Source: Lautropia mirabilis | Lineage (GTDB): Bacteria; Pseudomonadota; Gammaproteobacteria; Burkholderiales; Burkholderiaceae_E | DNA: 64,000 bases | Reading direction: 5' to 3' | Assembly: GCF_900637555.1 (NCBI RefSeq) | Contig: NZ_LR134378.1 | Location: 196,001-260,000 of the forward strand | Shown here: positions 45,070 to 54,478 of the stretch, in pieces | Position numbering within the stretch: the first letter of the stretch is position 1 | Layout: every line of letters starts with the position of its first letter | Position numbers and translations under genes: made by a program | Notes under the pieces: generated by a model | What the model saw: only the letters and a program-made list of their open reading frames with translations | What the model was told of the DNA's origin: nothing | The model's database searches: none

Positions 45070-45861
45070 TCAACCAAGCCAGGGAATCCACTCAGGCTCC
45101 ACCCCTCGCCACTTGTTCGGTCGCTCATCTTCAGCCGTCACGCCCCGAAGCCGGATGACCGCTTGCGGCTCACCATACGCCAGAGCAATGTCCACAACCC
45201 GCATGAGCCGGCCACGAAAGGACATGAAGTGTAGGTTATTGCTGTACACCGCATGTTCCATCTGCTTAAGCAGCTGCTCATTCATGTACCGGCGTCGTGA
45301 GTTTCCGGGACGATCCATGAACTCCAGCACGACGCCAACACTTCCTGGACAAGGATCCCTATCCGTGAACAGAAGGAAATCGGGCACATGCAAGACGCCC
45401 TCCCGCCTGTCATGTGCCTTCTGCTCCTCAATCGATCGAAGCCTTTCCTCTTCCCTCTCTATCAGCTTGAACATGTACTCTTTCGTGCAGTTCTGACAGT
45501 ACATGGTCTCGCCCGGCTCCGTGCCCTTCAGCCACACAATCCCTTTCTGATCAGAGTACTCAATCCAGTCACACGGCGTGGATGATCCTCCCAACGACGG
45601 GATACAACAGTCCTTCCAGACCTTCTTCCCCCGGCGTTTCACCACGGGCTGAACACCATACCGCTCCCACCGTGACAGGATGAGCATGATGTCCAGATCA
45701 TTCATCGCCCCATCCCGAAACAGATGTTCGTCAAACCAGATGGGGCCACTGCCCACGGCGCCCCGGTGATCCAGCAGGCACTGCACCAGCCCGCCCGGAT
45801 ACTTCTTTCGGATCACGCTGAACGGAACAATGAAATTGATGCATTCGAGTGCAACAGCCAT
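45070..45861 (-). CDS. Hypothetical protein
   Basis: 263 residues from ATG 45861, which has a strong GGAGGAG 7 bases upstream. The first ~75 residues (ALECINFIVPFSVIRKKYPGG, FDEHLFRDGAMND) look like a small domain found at the start of various uncharacterised proteins. The middle has a CxxC (YCQNC) and a charged helix (LIEREEERLRSIEEQKAHDRR). The end contains DFLLFTDRDP and GVVLEFMDRP strands. No catalytic motif is certain. It lies between the Rpn gene and the membrane protein gene, in an accessory region. I do not recognise the family. Confidence 0.7.
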   Translation of the reverse strand: MAVALECINFIVPFSVIRKKYPGGLVQCLLDHRGAVGSGPIWFDEHLFRDGAMNDLDIMLILSRWERYGVQPVVKRRGKKVWKDCCIPSLGGSSTPCDWIEYSDQKGIVWLKGTEPGETMYCQNCTKEYMFKLIEREEERLRSIEEQKAHDRREGVLHVPDFLLFTDRDPCPGSVGVVLEFMDRPGNSRRRYMNEQLLKQMEHAVYSNNLHFMSFRGRLMRVVDIALAYGEPQAVIRLRGVTAEDERPNKWRGVEPEWIPWLG

Positions 45862-46163
45862 GAGATCGCTCCTCCATGTCAGGCCAGCCTCTATGGCGAA
45901 GCATTCTGAAACAATGGGTCCAGGTTGTGCATGACTGCCGACAGAAGGAACATGGACCCGGACCTGCGACAAGAACAGCGCCCTACCCGGCGTGTGTAGA
46001 GCAGCCGGTGATCGGCAGAGCTCGCCCGGCTAGCCGCATGCCTGCACACCCGCAACCAGCGGCATGACAGCATCGCCCCCAAGGCCCGATCCGTCCAGCA
46101 CCAAAGCCTCTTCCCAAGCCTCTTCCCAAGGGGCTAATCCGCCGCCCCGGCAATCACGCTGCC

Positions 46164-46898
46164 ATGAACCTGCCCGTAGCTTCCATCCTGGTACTGCTCT
46201 ACACCCTGGTGGCATGGGTCTGCGTGTGGAACATCATCGTCAACCGAAGAGCAGACGCAGACGAACCCGCCCTTCACACCCACCTCATCGGCATCATCCT
46301 GGGCGCTGTCGCTGCCTTGGGCATTTTCCTCATTGGCGCCACCACCGCTCTACCCATCAAGAACGATGAATTGAACCCGTCCATGAACGTCCTGGGTCGC
46401 TTCATCCTGCTCCTCTACATCTGCACTCTGGGCGGATCTCGTAACCAGAACCTCGCCACAGCACTGAAGACCACACTGAACTTCGTGCTGGTCCGCATCC
46501 ATCCCCCCAGTGCGCAGATCCGCCGGACCCCGCAGGAAAGCCACAGCCATCAGCCCCTCCAGTCCCCGGTTGAAAAACGGCTTGGCATGAGTCCCGGACG
46601 GTTCTTTGATGAACGGATCGGGGATCACACCCAGCTATGGGTCGCCCTTCTTGCCCTGGGCATATGGGGATACACGCTTCATGCAATAAGCCATATCCGC
46701 GATATAGGCACAACAGAAATGATCCTGACCGCCGGCCTGTCCCTGATCGGCATCGGGGGCATGTTCTTTATCGCGCTATGCATTCAGCCGCTACTCTACC
46801 TGATCGCCATCATCATGTTGCCCTTAGCAGCACTCAGCGTCCTGGTCGAGACGGTGCTGCGGATCTTTTTCAACAGGCCTTATGATCCTTGGTTGTGA
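46164..46898 (+). CDS. Multi-pass membrane protein of unknown function
   Basis: 244 residues with about five membrane helices: SILVLLYTLVAWVCVW, IGIILGAVAALGIFLIGA, NVLGRFILLLYICT, LWVALLALGIWGYTL and a C-terminal pair from about residue 185. A polar His/Pro-rich loop (about 115-150) sits in the middle. No transporter signature or partner gene identifies it. It could be an effector-like membrane protein of a defence or toxin system, but nothing in the sequence shows that. Confidence 0.6.
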   Translation: MNLPVASILVLLYTLVAWVCVWNIIVNRRADADEPALHTHLIGIILGAVAALGIFLIGATTALPIKNDELNPSMNVLGRFILLLYICTLGGSRNQNLATALKTTLNFVLVRIHPPSAQIRRTPQESHSHQPLQSPVEKRLGMSPGRFFDERIGDHTQLWVALLALGIWGYTLHAISHIRDIGTTEMILTAGLSLIGIGGMFFIALCIQPLLYLIAIIMLPLAALSVLVETVLRIFFNRPYDPWL

Positions 46899-47355
46899 TT
46901 AGTTCGGTTAACTTCGCCACCGACGATGAGTGCATGGATACACCATGAGCGCGAGACACTCGGAGACATAAGATTCTTACCCTCCAAAAAGCAAAATATA
47001 TACACCGAAATCAAAGACCAAGAAGACTCTTGTTATTACCACTTTGCTATTACAAAAAGCTTGATGATCCCCCCCCGGGTGACCTGACGTTTTGTCTTCA
47101 TACATGCACGAGCCCCAAGATCTAAGCCTCATGAAAAGCTCTACTACCTGGAAAGGCCAGTGAGCTATCGCGGCGGCCTAGCATGCCTTTCATAACCACA
47201 GTTCGACCGTCTGTCATCAAAGATGCTATACACGGTCTATGCGTGATAGGTTAAACAACGTCAACATGAGCTCTAACAGCGTTTGGCCCAAGACCCAGGC
47301 GCCCTGCCCAACATGGTTCGTCAAGTCCCGACACTCCCATCTCAAAGGATATAAA
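46899..47355. other. AT-richer intergenic region before the GmrSD-type gene
   Basis: 457 bases with clearly lower GC than the flanks and a run of eight C at about 47069-47076. No gene is supported on either strand. The promoter of the next gene should lie here; TATACA near 47228 is a weak candidate -10. Confidence 0.5.
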
Positions 47356-49059
47356 ATGCCAAAGACTCTTGAAGCCCAAGACAAATTAATTCGGGAAATA
47401 TTTGAAGGGAACTACCAGTTTGAGATCCCGGAGTATCAACGTCCATATGCATGGACCACCGACCAAACCACAGAGCTCTTCGATGATCTCTACGCCGCGA
47501 TGGTGGATTCCCGTTCATCAAACGCAGCAATACAGTACTTCCTTGGCAGCATTGTTCTAATCAAGAACGACAGAGATCCAAAATCATCTGTTGTGGACGG
47601 CCAACAGCGACTATCCACATTGACCATCATGCTTGCCGTTCTCCGTGATGCCATGCCGGACGCAACGGACGATATAACCGAATTTCTGTACAAAAAAGGG
47701 AAAATAAGCCTTGGAGAGAAGAACCAATATCGCCTCACTGCACGCGAGGAAGACGCCGACTTCTTCAGAACCTACATTCAGGAGCCTGGCGGCATAACAA
47801 AACTCATACAAACCAGTGACATCCTCCGAGACAGCCGACTTCGCTACCGAGAAAATGCCGCTCTTCTGCGAGAAAAGATCTTCGCCCTGCCCGACCAAGA
47901 GCGCAATGAACTATGGCGATTCATCGCAAACCATTGCTCATTGGTTGTTATTTCCACGCCAGATCTTGACTCCGCTTATCGAATCTTCTCGGTACTAAAC
48001 AATCGAGGCCTTGACCTTGCACCCATTGACATCCTGAAAGCCAACATTCTTGGCCAAATTCGAAAGACAAAGAATGAGGCACTGAGAAGAGAGTACGCCA
48101 AGAAATGGAGCGGAATAGAACTGGCACTTGGACGAGAGGCATTCGGAGAACTCTTCAGTCACATCCGAAGCATCTACGCAAAAAGAAAGCAAAAGCAAAC
48201 CCTGATCAAGGAATTCCTAGAACACGTCACGGAAAGCAATAACCCACAGGAGCTTATAGACAACGTCATCATACCTTATGCAAGGATATGGGAATTTGTT
48301 CGCAGCTCAGAATTTGAATCAAAAAGAAATGCCGACAAGATCAACGAGTACCTGAGCTACCTAAATCGCGCAAACTTCAAGGACTGGGTTCCACCAACCT
48401 TGCTGTACTTCAAGACCTTTGAACAAAACGCTGAGTTTCTTGAAAGATTCCTTCTTCTTGTGGAGCGACTCACCTATTTCATGATTGTCACCCGAGTCAA
48501 CATCTATGAACGCATAGAAAGCTTCGCCGCCCTCAGCAAGGAGATCGAAGCAAAAGGCTTTGATGGAGACCCCGACAAGCTATCCACACTTAGTCTGGAT
48601 AACGCACAAAAGCGGGACTTCATTGACCATCTGAACGGAGACATCTATCGAAAATTAGCTCCAGATAGAATGAGCATCATGCTACGGCTAGAATCACTGG
48701 TCAGCGACGGCAGCAAGAAACTCGTCTTTAACCACCTTACTCTGGAACATGTCTTGCCCCAAAACCCCGGAAAAGGGAGTGACTGGGACAAGTACTTCCC
48801 AAGCGAAAGTGAGCGCGAGTACTGGACGCATCGACTGGCCAATCTCGTCCCGCTTCACACAAGAAAGAACCCTGCAGCAGGAAACTTCGATTTCTCAAAG
48901 AAGAAAAAGATCTACCTCCAAGGCAAGGGCGGCGCAACCCCGTTTGTACTGACCCAAGAAGTCGGACGCTCCCGAATCTGGACACCAAAAGTTCTTGAAA
49001 GGCGACAGAAACGCCTACTTGATGCATTCAAGGCCCACTGGGAATTGACAATTCTCTGA
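47356..49059 (+). CDS. DUF262/DUF1524 nuclease, GmrSD-like type IV restriction enzyme
   Basis: 567 residues from ATG 47356, with AAGGA 6 bases upstream; the longer open frame upstream is not family-like. The N-terminal DUF262 (GmrS-like) part has FEIPEYQRPYAWT and the nucleotide-site motif DGQQR (81-85). The C-terminal DUF1524 (GmrD-like, His-Me finger) has EHVLPQ (464-469), then RLANLVPLHTRKNPAAGN. Such enzymes cut modified phage DNA using NTP hydrolysis. The gene is AT-richer than the core and stands alone. Many DUF262 proteins are uncharacterised, so the modified-DNA target is assumed. Confidence 0.85.
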   Translation: MPKTLEAQDKLIREIFEGNYQFEIPEYQRPYAWTTDQTTELFDDLYAAMVDSRSSNAAIQYFLGSIVLIKNDRDPKSSVVDGQQRLSTLTIMLAVLRDAMPDATDDITEFLYKKGKISLGEKNQYRLTAREEDADFFRTYIQEPGGITKLIQTSDILRDSRLRYRENAALLREKIFALPDQERNELWRFIANHCSLVVISTPDLDSAYRIFSVLNNRGLDLAPIDILKANILGQIRKTKNEALRREYAKKWSGIELALGREAFGELFSHIRSIYAKRKQKQTLIKEFLEHVTESNNPQELIDNVIIPYARIWEFVRSSEFESKRNADKINEYLSYLNRANFKDWVPPTLLYFKTFEQNAEFLERFLLLVERLTYFMIVTRVNIYERIESFAALSKEIEAKGFDGDPDKLSTLSLDNAQKRDFIDHLNGDIYRKLAPDRMSIMLRLESLVSDGSKKLVFNHLTLEHVLPQNPGKGSDWDKYFPSESEREYWTHRLANLVPLHTRKNPAAGNFDFSKKKKIYLQGKGGATPFVLTQEVGRSRIWTPKVLERRQKRLLDAFKAHWELTIL

Positions 49060-49812
49060 TTAAAAACCCAACCTGGAAAGCACAAATCTCATTAATGACA
49101 ACCCCTCACGTAAGGGGTTGTCGTCAACCAGATCAGTGCCAGCACAGAACAACCAACGAATACAATAGAGCCAAGATCCAGTTCATAAAATGCCACCCTA
49201 AACTAGGTCATTGCGCAAGCAGCAAACACAAATCGCAAACCACGTTGACCCAAAAACATCTAGAATCGACAAACCCTCATTCAACACGGACCAGGAAAGA
49301 CTCTATCTAATTAGACACTCCACAAGCCCGGATGATAAAGTAAATAAATATACGCCATGACCTTATCAGAAGTAGACTATTACCGGAAGGCTATCCCTTC
49401 AATCAAGGAACAAAGACATCAGCTTTTCTGACGATCTGGTTTAGGACTTCTCCATGATGATGCTGGGATGGATGTCTCCGTATCACCCACTTCATGACCC
49501 TTGGCCTAGACCACGTCACTCATGTCTACTTCATACTCAGCGAATAGCTTATCTGCCACTATGATCATTCCGTCCAGGATGTCATCATGACACCTAGAAA
49601 AGATCAGAGCATAGAGCAATGGGAAACGGTACTCTTCAGGCGCATAGCACCAGCAAATTGCCAGTTCTCACGCCCCAACACCACATGCGCCCCAACTAAC
49701 CCGGTCGATAATAAGGTTAACGCTGTACACTGATCGAAGCCGTATGACCGCTTAGCAAGGGTAGAAGTGCTTAGGACTCCTCCATGACGCTCTCCTGAAC
49801 AGGACCTGACGA
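49060..49812. other. 753-base low-GC spacer with a hairpin and a possible gene remnant
   Basis: A perfect 10-bp stem (GACAACCCCT 49097-49106 with AGGGGTTGTC 49113-49122, loop CACGTA) lies 37 bases after the GmrSD-type gene; it has no T run but may end transcription. On the minus strand around 49530-49640 one frame reads EEYRFPLLYALIF...DDILDGMIIVADKL... to a TAG, which looks like a decayed protein end, source unknown. No intact gene is seen. GC is low through most of it. Confidence 0.45.
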
Positions 49813-51078
49813 ATGCTCCACTCCCTCTCTGCCAACACCCGAGCAATTCTGCTATTGACAGCCCCGCTCATCGTCGGGCGTAGTACGACATCCCCGGATC
49901 TACTGGCTCCTCGTGAGTACAAACGCCTTGCCCGCCGTCTGATAGAGATCCAACACGAGCCAGCGGATCTAATGGCGCCCATTGCGGACAATCTCATACA
50001 GGCCTGCGGATCTGTCATCGAGGAAGCACGATTGAAAAGCCTTCTGGGACGCACCTCTCTTCTGAATCAGGCTATCGAACGGTGGCAAGCTCACGACATC
50101 TGGGTAATCAGTCGCGCAGACGGAGCGTATCCCCGTCGACTGAAGAAGCGACTGCGAGAGGACGCACCAGCAATCATCTATGGCTGTGGAGACATACCCT
50201 TACTGGACTCCGGGGGGCTCGCAGTAGTTGGCTCTCGTCATGCGGACGACGAATTGACAGAGTACGCGACCAAGGTTGGCCGCTTGGCAGCTAACGCGAG
50301 AAAGACGCTCGTATCAGGCGGAGCCAGGGGTATTGACAAATCAGCCATGCTTGGTGCAATCAATGCAGGGGGAAAGGTCATTGGAGTACTCGCGGACAGC
50401 CTGGAAAGAAAGGTAGTAGATTGCGATAGCCACAACATGCTTCGTGAAGGGAATCTAGTTCTGATCTCCCCCTACGATCCCAATGCGGGGTTCAATATCG
50501 GCAACGCCATGCAGCGTAACAAGCTGATCTATGCACTATCAGACGCAGCCCTGGTTGTCAGCTCCGATCTAAAGAAAGGCGGAACCTGGGCTGGCGCCAT
50601 CGAACAACTGGAGAAACTCAAGTTTGTTCCCATATACGTTCGATCCACAGGGAGCACTTCAACTGGGCTTGATACATTGCGAAACAAGGGAGCGCTCCCA
50701 TGGCCAAATCCGCAAGACACTGACGCGTTTAACGCCATTCTCGCGACAGCTCCGTCCTGTCTGCGAGTTTCTCAACAAGCAAGTCTTCCGCTTTTTTCTG
50801 AAGAAATGGCAGAGGCTGCGTCGACTCAGCTCTCCCACACGGAGGCAGAATCTGACGCAAGCCACCAGATCGCAACAAATCCCCCGACACCAGCAGACAC
50901 ATTGTTCACTACGGTCCGGGGAGTGCTTCAGTCAATACTGAAATCACCGATGAAGGATACAGAGGTTGCCTCCGCACTAAATGTTTCAAAAGCCCAGGCT
51001 AGATCTTGGCTACAACGTCTCTCGGACGAAGGTTTGATAGAGAAGCGAAAAAACCCGACCGCCTACGTTCTCAAGTAA
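49813..51078 (+). CDS. DprA-like DNA-processing protein (accessory)
   Basis: 421 residues. The Rossmann-like DprA core (about 110-290) has [24 protein letters not shown] and [12 protein letters not shown]. The C-terminal ~60 residues form a winged helix ([28 protein letters not shown]). The N-terminal ~100 residues are a helical region. Housekeeping DprA loads RecA on incoming DNA; this copy is AT-richer, away from smf/topA neighbours, and faces a phosphoribosyltransferase gene, so it is probably a mobile defence-type DprA. It has no clear Shine-Dalgarno at ATG 49813. Confidence 0.85.
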   Translation: MLHSLSANTRAILLLTAPLIVGRSTTSPDLLAPREYKRLARRLIEIQHEPADLMAPIADNLIQACGSVIEEARLKSLLGRTSLLNQAIERWQAHDIWVISRADGAYPRRLKKRLREDAPAIIYGCGDIPLLDSGGLAVVGSRHADDELTEYATKVGRLAANARKTLVSGGARGIDKSAMLGAINAGGKVIGVLADSLERKVVDCDSHNMLREGNLVLISPYDPNAGFNIGNAMQRNKLIYALSDAALVVSSDLKKGGTWAGAIEQLEKLKFVPIYVRSTGSTSTGLDTLRNKGALPWPNPQDTDAFNAILATAPSCLRVSQQASLPLFSEEMAEAASTQLSHTEAESDASHQIATNPPTPADTLFTTVRGVLQSILKSPMKDTEVASALNVSKAQARSWLQRLSDEGLIEKRKNPTAYVLK

Positions 51079-51166
51079 TTAAGTCTATTCTATTTAGCCA
51101 TGGAGTCCTTCGCAGCCCCTGAAGGACCCCATGACGAGGTTTTCCGATTCTACGTTGTCGGCACGT

Positions 51167-51862
51167 TCACGCGCCCTGCGATCTCAGAGAAAACTCAAGG
51201 TCGGCAGCATGTCGGTCTGATCTGACCAGATCGAAACTCTCGGGAATGGAACTCCAATCCGGACGATCATCGACAAATCCACATGTAGCCACCACGGCAA
51301 CGAAGATCCGTCCGACATATCGACTGCTGCGCAGCCATTCGCATGCCACCTCCAGCGTGGCACGGCTACGGCACACGTCGTCGACAAGGATCACGTCATG
51401 CCTGCCTCGCGGAATACGTGACTCGTCGACCCAGAATGAGTCACGAAGGAAGTCAAGTTTCGCCTTCTTGGTGTCGATGTTCTTTATTTGATTGCCATCA
51501 CATCTCTTCCCCAGAAATCCCTGCAGCAACTTGAAGCCCTTTACCTTGGCCAGATGGCGAGAGATCTCCGTTACTGGCTGCCAGTCTCGCGCCATGGAGG
51601 GAGGCATTGGCACAACGTAAGGCGTACTGCCACCAAACCTGGACAGAATTGAACCTGCCAACTGCTCCGCAATGGGCATAGCTGCCTCTCTTTCGTGACT
51701 GTACTTCAGTCGATAGATGAGATCACCAGCCTGTGTGCGCGTTTTCCCCCAGAACTTCTTTGCGCTATTGACGCCTGGTCTCCAGAGCACCTGGCTATAT
51801 TGATCCATGGCGTAACCATCATCCCATTGCCCACCAACAATCTTTCTGACTTCGGTCTTCAT
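51167..51862 (-). CDS. ComF-like phosphoribosyltransferase
   Basis: 231 residues from ATG 51862, with GGGAAGG 5 bases upstream. The PRPP-binding loop is VILVDDVCRSRAT, and YVVPMPPSMARDW carries the upstream Pro-Pro strand; both match ComF-type PRTases. The normal N-terminal zinc finger of ComF is absent. It is convergent with the DprA-like gene, 88 bases apart, with a GTCCTTC/GAAGGAC hairpin (51105-51127) in between. ComF and DprA both act in DNA uptake, so a joint role is likely. Substrate is unknown. Confidence 0.75.
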   Translation of the reverse strand: MKTEVRKIVGGQWDDGYAMDQYSQVLWRPGVNSAKKFWGKTRTQAGDLIYRLKYSHEREAAMPIAEQLAGSILSRFGGSTPYVVPMPPSMARDWQPVTEISRHLAKVKGFKLLQGFLGKRCDGNQIKNIDTKKAKLDFLRDSFWVDESRIPRGRHDVILVDDVCRSRATLEVACEWLRSSRYVGRIFVAVVATCGFVDDRPDWSSIPESFDLVRSDRHAADLEFSLRSQGA

Positions 51863-52103
51863 GATGACCTTCCCTTGTGATGATTGCCTTTCAAAGCTCA
51901 TTGCATGGATGAGCCACCGTCTCCCTGGTCGGCAACATGATGACTGGCGCTTATGCCACCACGTCATCACACAAGATTCAGATTCATCTACAGGAAGCTG
52001 CCCCTTTTTCGAAGTACATCTTGGCATTCCTGTTTTTCCCGGTCAGCCCTGTATTCAAAGGCAGACATCGGGATATTCTGCAACTTCTGACCCTGCTTGT
52101 AGA

Positions 52104-52140
52104 AACACCCGCCAACTCACGCCAGCGGGTGTTCGTTCTT
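52104..52140. terminator. Bidirectional hairpin between the PRTase and pilA
   Basis: AACACCCGC (52104-52112) pairs perfectly with GCGGGTGTT (52125-52133). On the + strand CGTTCTTTTTC follows; on the minus strand only TTTCTAC follows. It lies downstream of pilA. A second hairpin (AATCAGAC/GTCTGATT) overlaps the pilA stop. The rest of 51863-52195 shows no gene. Confidence 0.55.
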
Positions 52141-52195
52141 TTTCAGCCCATCCGAGTCATACCACAACCCGGATCTCAATCAGACTACTGTCTGA

Positions 52196-52711
52196 TTAGC
52201 GGCACTCGGCAGGGGCAAAGCGCGTCGGCAGCGTCGGAGACAGGGCTCCGGTAATCGTAACAGGAGACGCTACACCGTTAGCACGGCAACGCCATTGGAT
52301 GGCATCCTGAACCGGGCTGAATGCTTTAGTACCGTCCGGCAGACCATTCGCACCAGCAAACGGAGTCAGAACCAGAAGGTTCTCGGTCTTGGCGGCGACA
52401 CGAGTACGATACGTGATCGAGATTTCGCCGGTAGCCGGCGTAATCGTCACCTGATCAACGTTGGTGGACTTGCTGGGCGGGTTATAGCCCGTGCCATACC
52501 CGGTCGTCACGGCATCATTCTGACCACCAGCAGCAAGCTCTGCCACGTTCAGCTTGGCAGCAGCAGCCAGCGACAGGCCTTCCGACACGCGAGCGCGGAT
52601 CGTGTAGTCCTGGTAAGCCGGGATGGCCACGGCGGCCAGAATACCGATGATCGCCACGACGATCATCAGCTCGATCAGGGTGAAACCTTTTTGAACCTGT
52701 TTCAGCATCAT
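52196..52711 (-). CDS. pilA: Type IV major pilin
   Basis: A 171-residue type IVa prepilin. A short leader (MMLKQVQKG) is cut before [27 protein letters not shown], the conserved methylated N-terminal helix with Glu5. Two Cys residues near the end (WRC and AEC) form the D-region disulfide loop. AAGGAG lies 7 bases before ATG 52711. A sigma-54 promoter precedes it, as is usual for pilA. It functions in twitching, adhesion and DNA uptake, which fits the DprA/ComF-like neighbours, although those are separately transcribed. Confidence 0.93.
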   Translation of the reverse strand: MMLKQVQKGFTLIELMIVVAIIGILAAVAIPAYQDYTIRARVSEGLSLAAAAKLNVAELAAGGQNDAVTTGYGTGYNPPSKSTNVDQVTITPATGEISITYRTRVAAKTENLLVLTPFAGANGLPDGTKAFSPVQDAIQWRCRANGVASPVTITGALSPTLPTRFAPAECR

Positions 52712-52801
52712 GTTTGGACTCCTTGTCCAATGAGGTGAGGATGTGTTCGGGTTTCGCCTGGTGGCTGGCCCGGTCGCTTTTCACTTCGACACCCACCCTG
52801 T

Positions 52802-52817
52802 AGCGAGTGCCGTGCCA
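52802..52817 (-). promoter_or_regulatory. Sigma-54 promoter of pilA
   Basis: Minus strand TGGCACGGCACTCGCT (52817-52802): -24 GG and -12 GC with the required 10-base spacing, one mismatch from TGGCAC-N5-TTGC. It lies about 90 bases before the pilA ATG. PilS/PilR activation is expected; the 250 bases upstream hold no gene. Confidence 0.65.
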
Positions 52818-53068
52818 GCGCATGGCAACGGCATCTCTGGCCCGACAAGTGGCGGACCCTGTTCCGGCCCGTGACGGAGTCCACGGTCAGCGGACGCAGC
52901 TTGCCGTCCGGCCTGTCGTGGTCGGTCGTTGTTGGGCAGCCACAGGTGCCGTGGGGTGACGTATTGCGTCAGGGGGTGACGCAGAGGGGCAGGTTAGAGG
53001 TGGGCAGATCTGAACGTCCACAGCATGTCGCTGCATTGGACACATTCCAAGATAGCTACTGTTCCCTC

Positions 53069-53097
53069 TTGATAACTGTATAAAAAATCAGTATTCT
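53069..53097 (+). promoter_or_regulatory. Rpn paralogue 2 promoter with LexA-like box
   Basis: TTGATA (53069-53074), 17 bases, TATTCT (53092-53097). The spacer holds CTGTATAAAAAATCAG (53076-53091), a CTGT-N8-ACAG box with one mismatch. The layout matches the promoter of paralogue 1 base for base in spacing. Confidence 0.6.
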
Positions 53098-53199
53098 GCG
53101 ATTGTGCCCTTAAGCCACGGCTTGATGCCATGGGGCATCAGCTCACAGCCCTTCTTCCCTGCGGCTTTGCATGAAAGCACCTGCTTCAGAGCTCATCTC

Positions 53200-54105
53200 A
53201 TGTCCACATCCCACGATCAGAACTTCAAGAATCTGATCATCGATTACCCCCGTCAGGCGCTGGCTTTCTTCGCCCCCACCGAGGCTGCCAGCCTGCCGCC
53301 CGACGTGAAGATCACCTACATCCGGCAAGAGCTACCCAAGGACCGACTGGGCGATCGTTTCTTCGAGATGGATGTTCCGCTTCTGGTGGAATGGCCCAAC
53401 GGCCAGCGTGAGGCCCTGCTCTTCATCGTCGAAGAGGAAACGAAACCCGGCCTCTTCTCCATCCATCGACTGGCCATCTACTGTCTCACGCTGGCTGAAT
53501 TCTCAAAGACGGAGCGCGTGGTTCCGGTGGTCATCTTCCTGCGCGGCAGCACAGACATTCCGCGCGACCTGCATCTGGGCAGTGAACAGGGCAGCTACCT
53601 GGACTTCCGATACATCGCCTGCGTTCTGCCCGAGATCCCGCTACACGAACACCTGGACAGCGACAACCTGGTGGCTCGGCTGAATCTCGTGAACATGCAG
53701 TACAGCCCCAGCCAACGCATACACGCCTACGGCCACTCCATCCGCGGGTTGATGACACTGGAAAGCAATCCATCTAAGCACTTGAAATACATGAACTTTA
53801 TCGACAACTACTGCACACTTGACGATACTGAGAAACAGCGGTATAGAGAACTTTACAAAGCGGAGGACGCCCAGATGATGCAATGGACAGAGCGGGTCAA
53901 GAACGAAGGTCGGCAGGAAGGCCTGCTGGAAGGCAGGCTGGAAGGGCGCCTGGAAACATTGGCCGACCTGGTATCGATGCGCTTCGGGCCCATGGACGCG
54001 ACCACCCAGGCCCTCATGCACGCCGCCGACGACGAAACCCTGAAGCGCTGGACACGGAACGTGCTCACCGCCCAGACGCTGGAAGAAGTCTTCCGGATTC
54101 AGTAA
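53200..54105 (+). CDS. Rpn family recombination-promoting nuclease (paralogue 2)
   Basis: 301 residues from ATG 53200 (MSTSHDQNFKN), the start conserved with paralogue 1; an upstream ATG at 53104 would place the start inside the probable 5' UTR. The nuclease core has FFEMDVPLLVEW and the VEEE-x-K motif (FIVEEETKPG), that is the more usual E-x-K where paralogue 1 has E-x-Q. The C-terminal GRLEGRLE repeat is shorter than the GLQQG repeats of paralogue 1. The pair is clearly homologous along its length. LexA-like control is predicted. Confidence 0.85.
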   Translation: MSTSHDQNFKNLIIDYPRQALAFFAPTEAASLPPDVKITYIRQELPKDRLGDRFFEMDVPLLVEWPNGQREALLFIVEEETKPGLFSIHRLAIYCLTLAEFSKTERVVPVVIFLRGSTDIPRDLHLGSEQGSYLDFRYIACVLPEIPLHEHLDSDNLVARLNLVNMQYSPSQRIHAYGHSIRGLMTLESNPSKHLKYMNFIDNYCTLDDTEKQRYRELYKAEDAQMMQWTERVKNEGRQEGLLEGRLEGRLETLADLVSMRFGPMDATTQALMHAADDETLKRWTRNVLTAQTLEEVFRIQ

Positions 54106-54151
54106 GAGAACATCGGCCAGCAATCCGGCCGTATCAGGGTAGCCCCTCAAG

Positions 54152-54220
54152 CCCCTGCCCCTGCCCCTGCCCCTGCCGCAAGCCAAGCCAAGCCAAGCCA
54201 AGCCAAGCCAAGCCAAGCCA
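54152..54220. repeat. Two adjacent short tandem repeats
   Basis: CCCCTG is repeated four times (54152-54175) and AGCCA eight times without error (54181-54220), followed by AAAATTAATT. They lie 46 bases after the Rpn stop and about 260 bases before the molybdoenzyme gene. Perfect pentamer and hexamer runs of this kind vary in copy number by slippage. Confidence 0.85.
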
Positions 54221-54304
54221 AAAATTAATTATCAACCCCGAACAGGAATCATCCTGCAACCGCTGGCGCTATACCCAAAATAAATAACGAATCGCGCCTT
54301 TAAA

Positions 54305-54367
54305 TCCGTCTGCAGACGGAGCTTTCGATTATACAACGCCCTCCTTGATTTCGTTGATTCTTGTCAA
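54305..54367 (+). promoter_or_regulatory. Palindrome and FNR-like box before the molybdoenzyme gene
   Basis: TCCGTCTGCAGACGGA (54305-54320) is a perfect 16-base palindrome, operator-like. TTGATTCTTGTCAA (54354-54367) is an FNR/CRP-type box one base from TTGAT-N4-ATCAA, 112 bases before the ATG. Anaerobic activation would suit an alternative-electron-acceptor reductase. Confidence 0.45.
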
Positions 54368-54478
54368 GAGCCATGCGTTTTTGCAGATGATTCACTGCTT
54401 TACGACCTCCTGCCGGTCCTGCTCTTTTGTTATGGTGAGCACTGCTCTCCCTCTTTCATAACAATTAGGACAAGCACC

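Noticed and set aside
49500-49650. Tn3-type transposase remnant on the minus strand
   Set aside because: The ~45-residue frame has a transposase-like hydrophobic helix pattern, but no catalytic motif or terminal inverted repeats; too weak to name.
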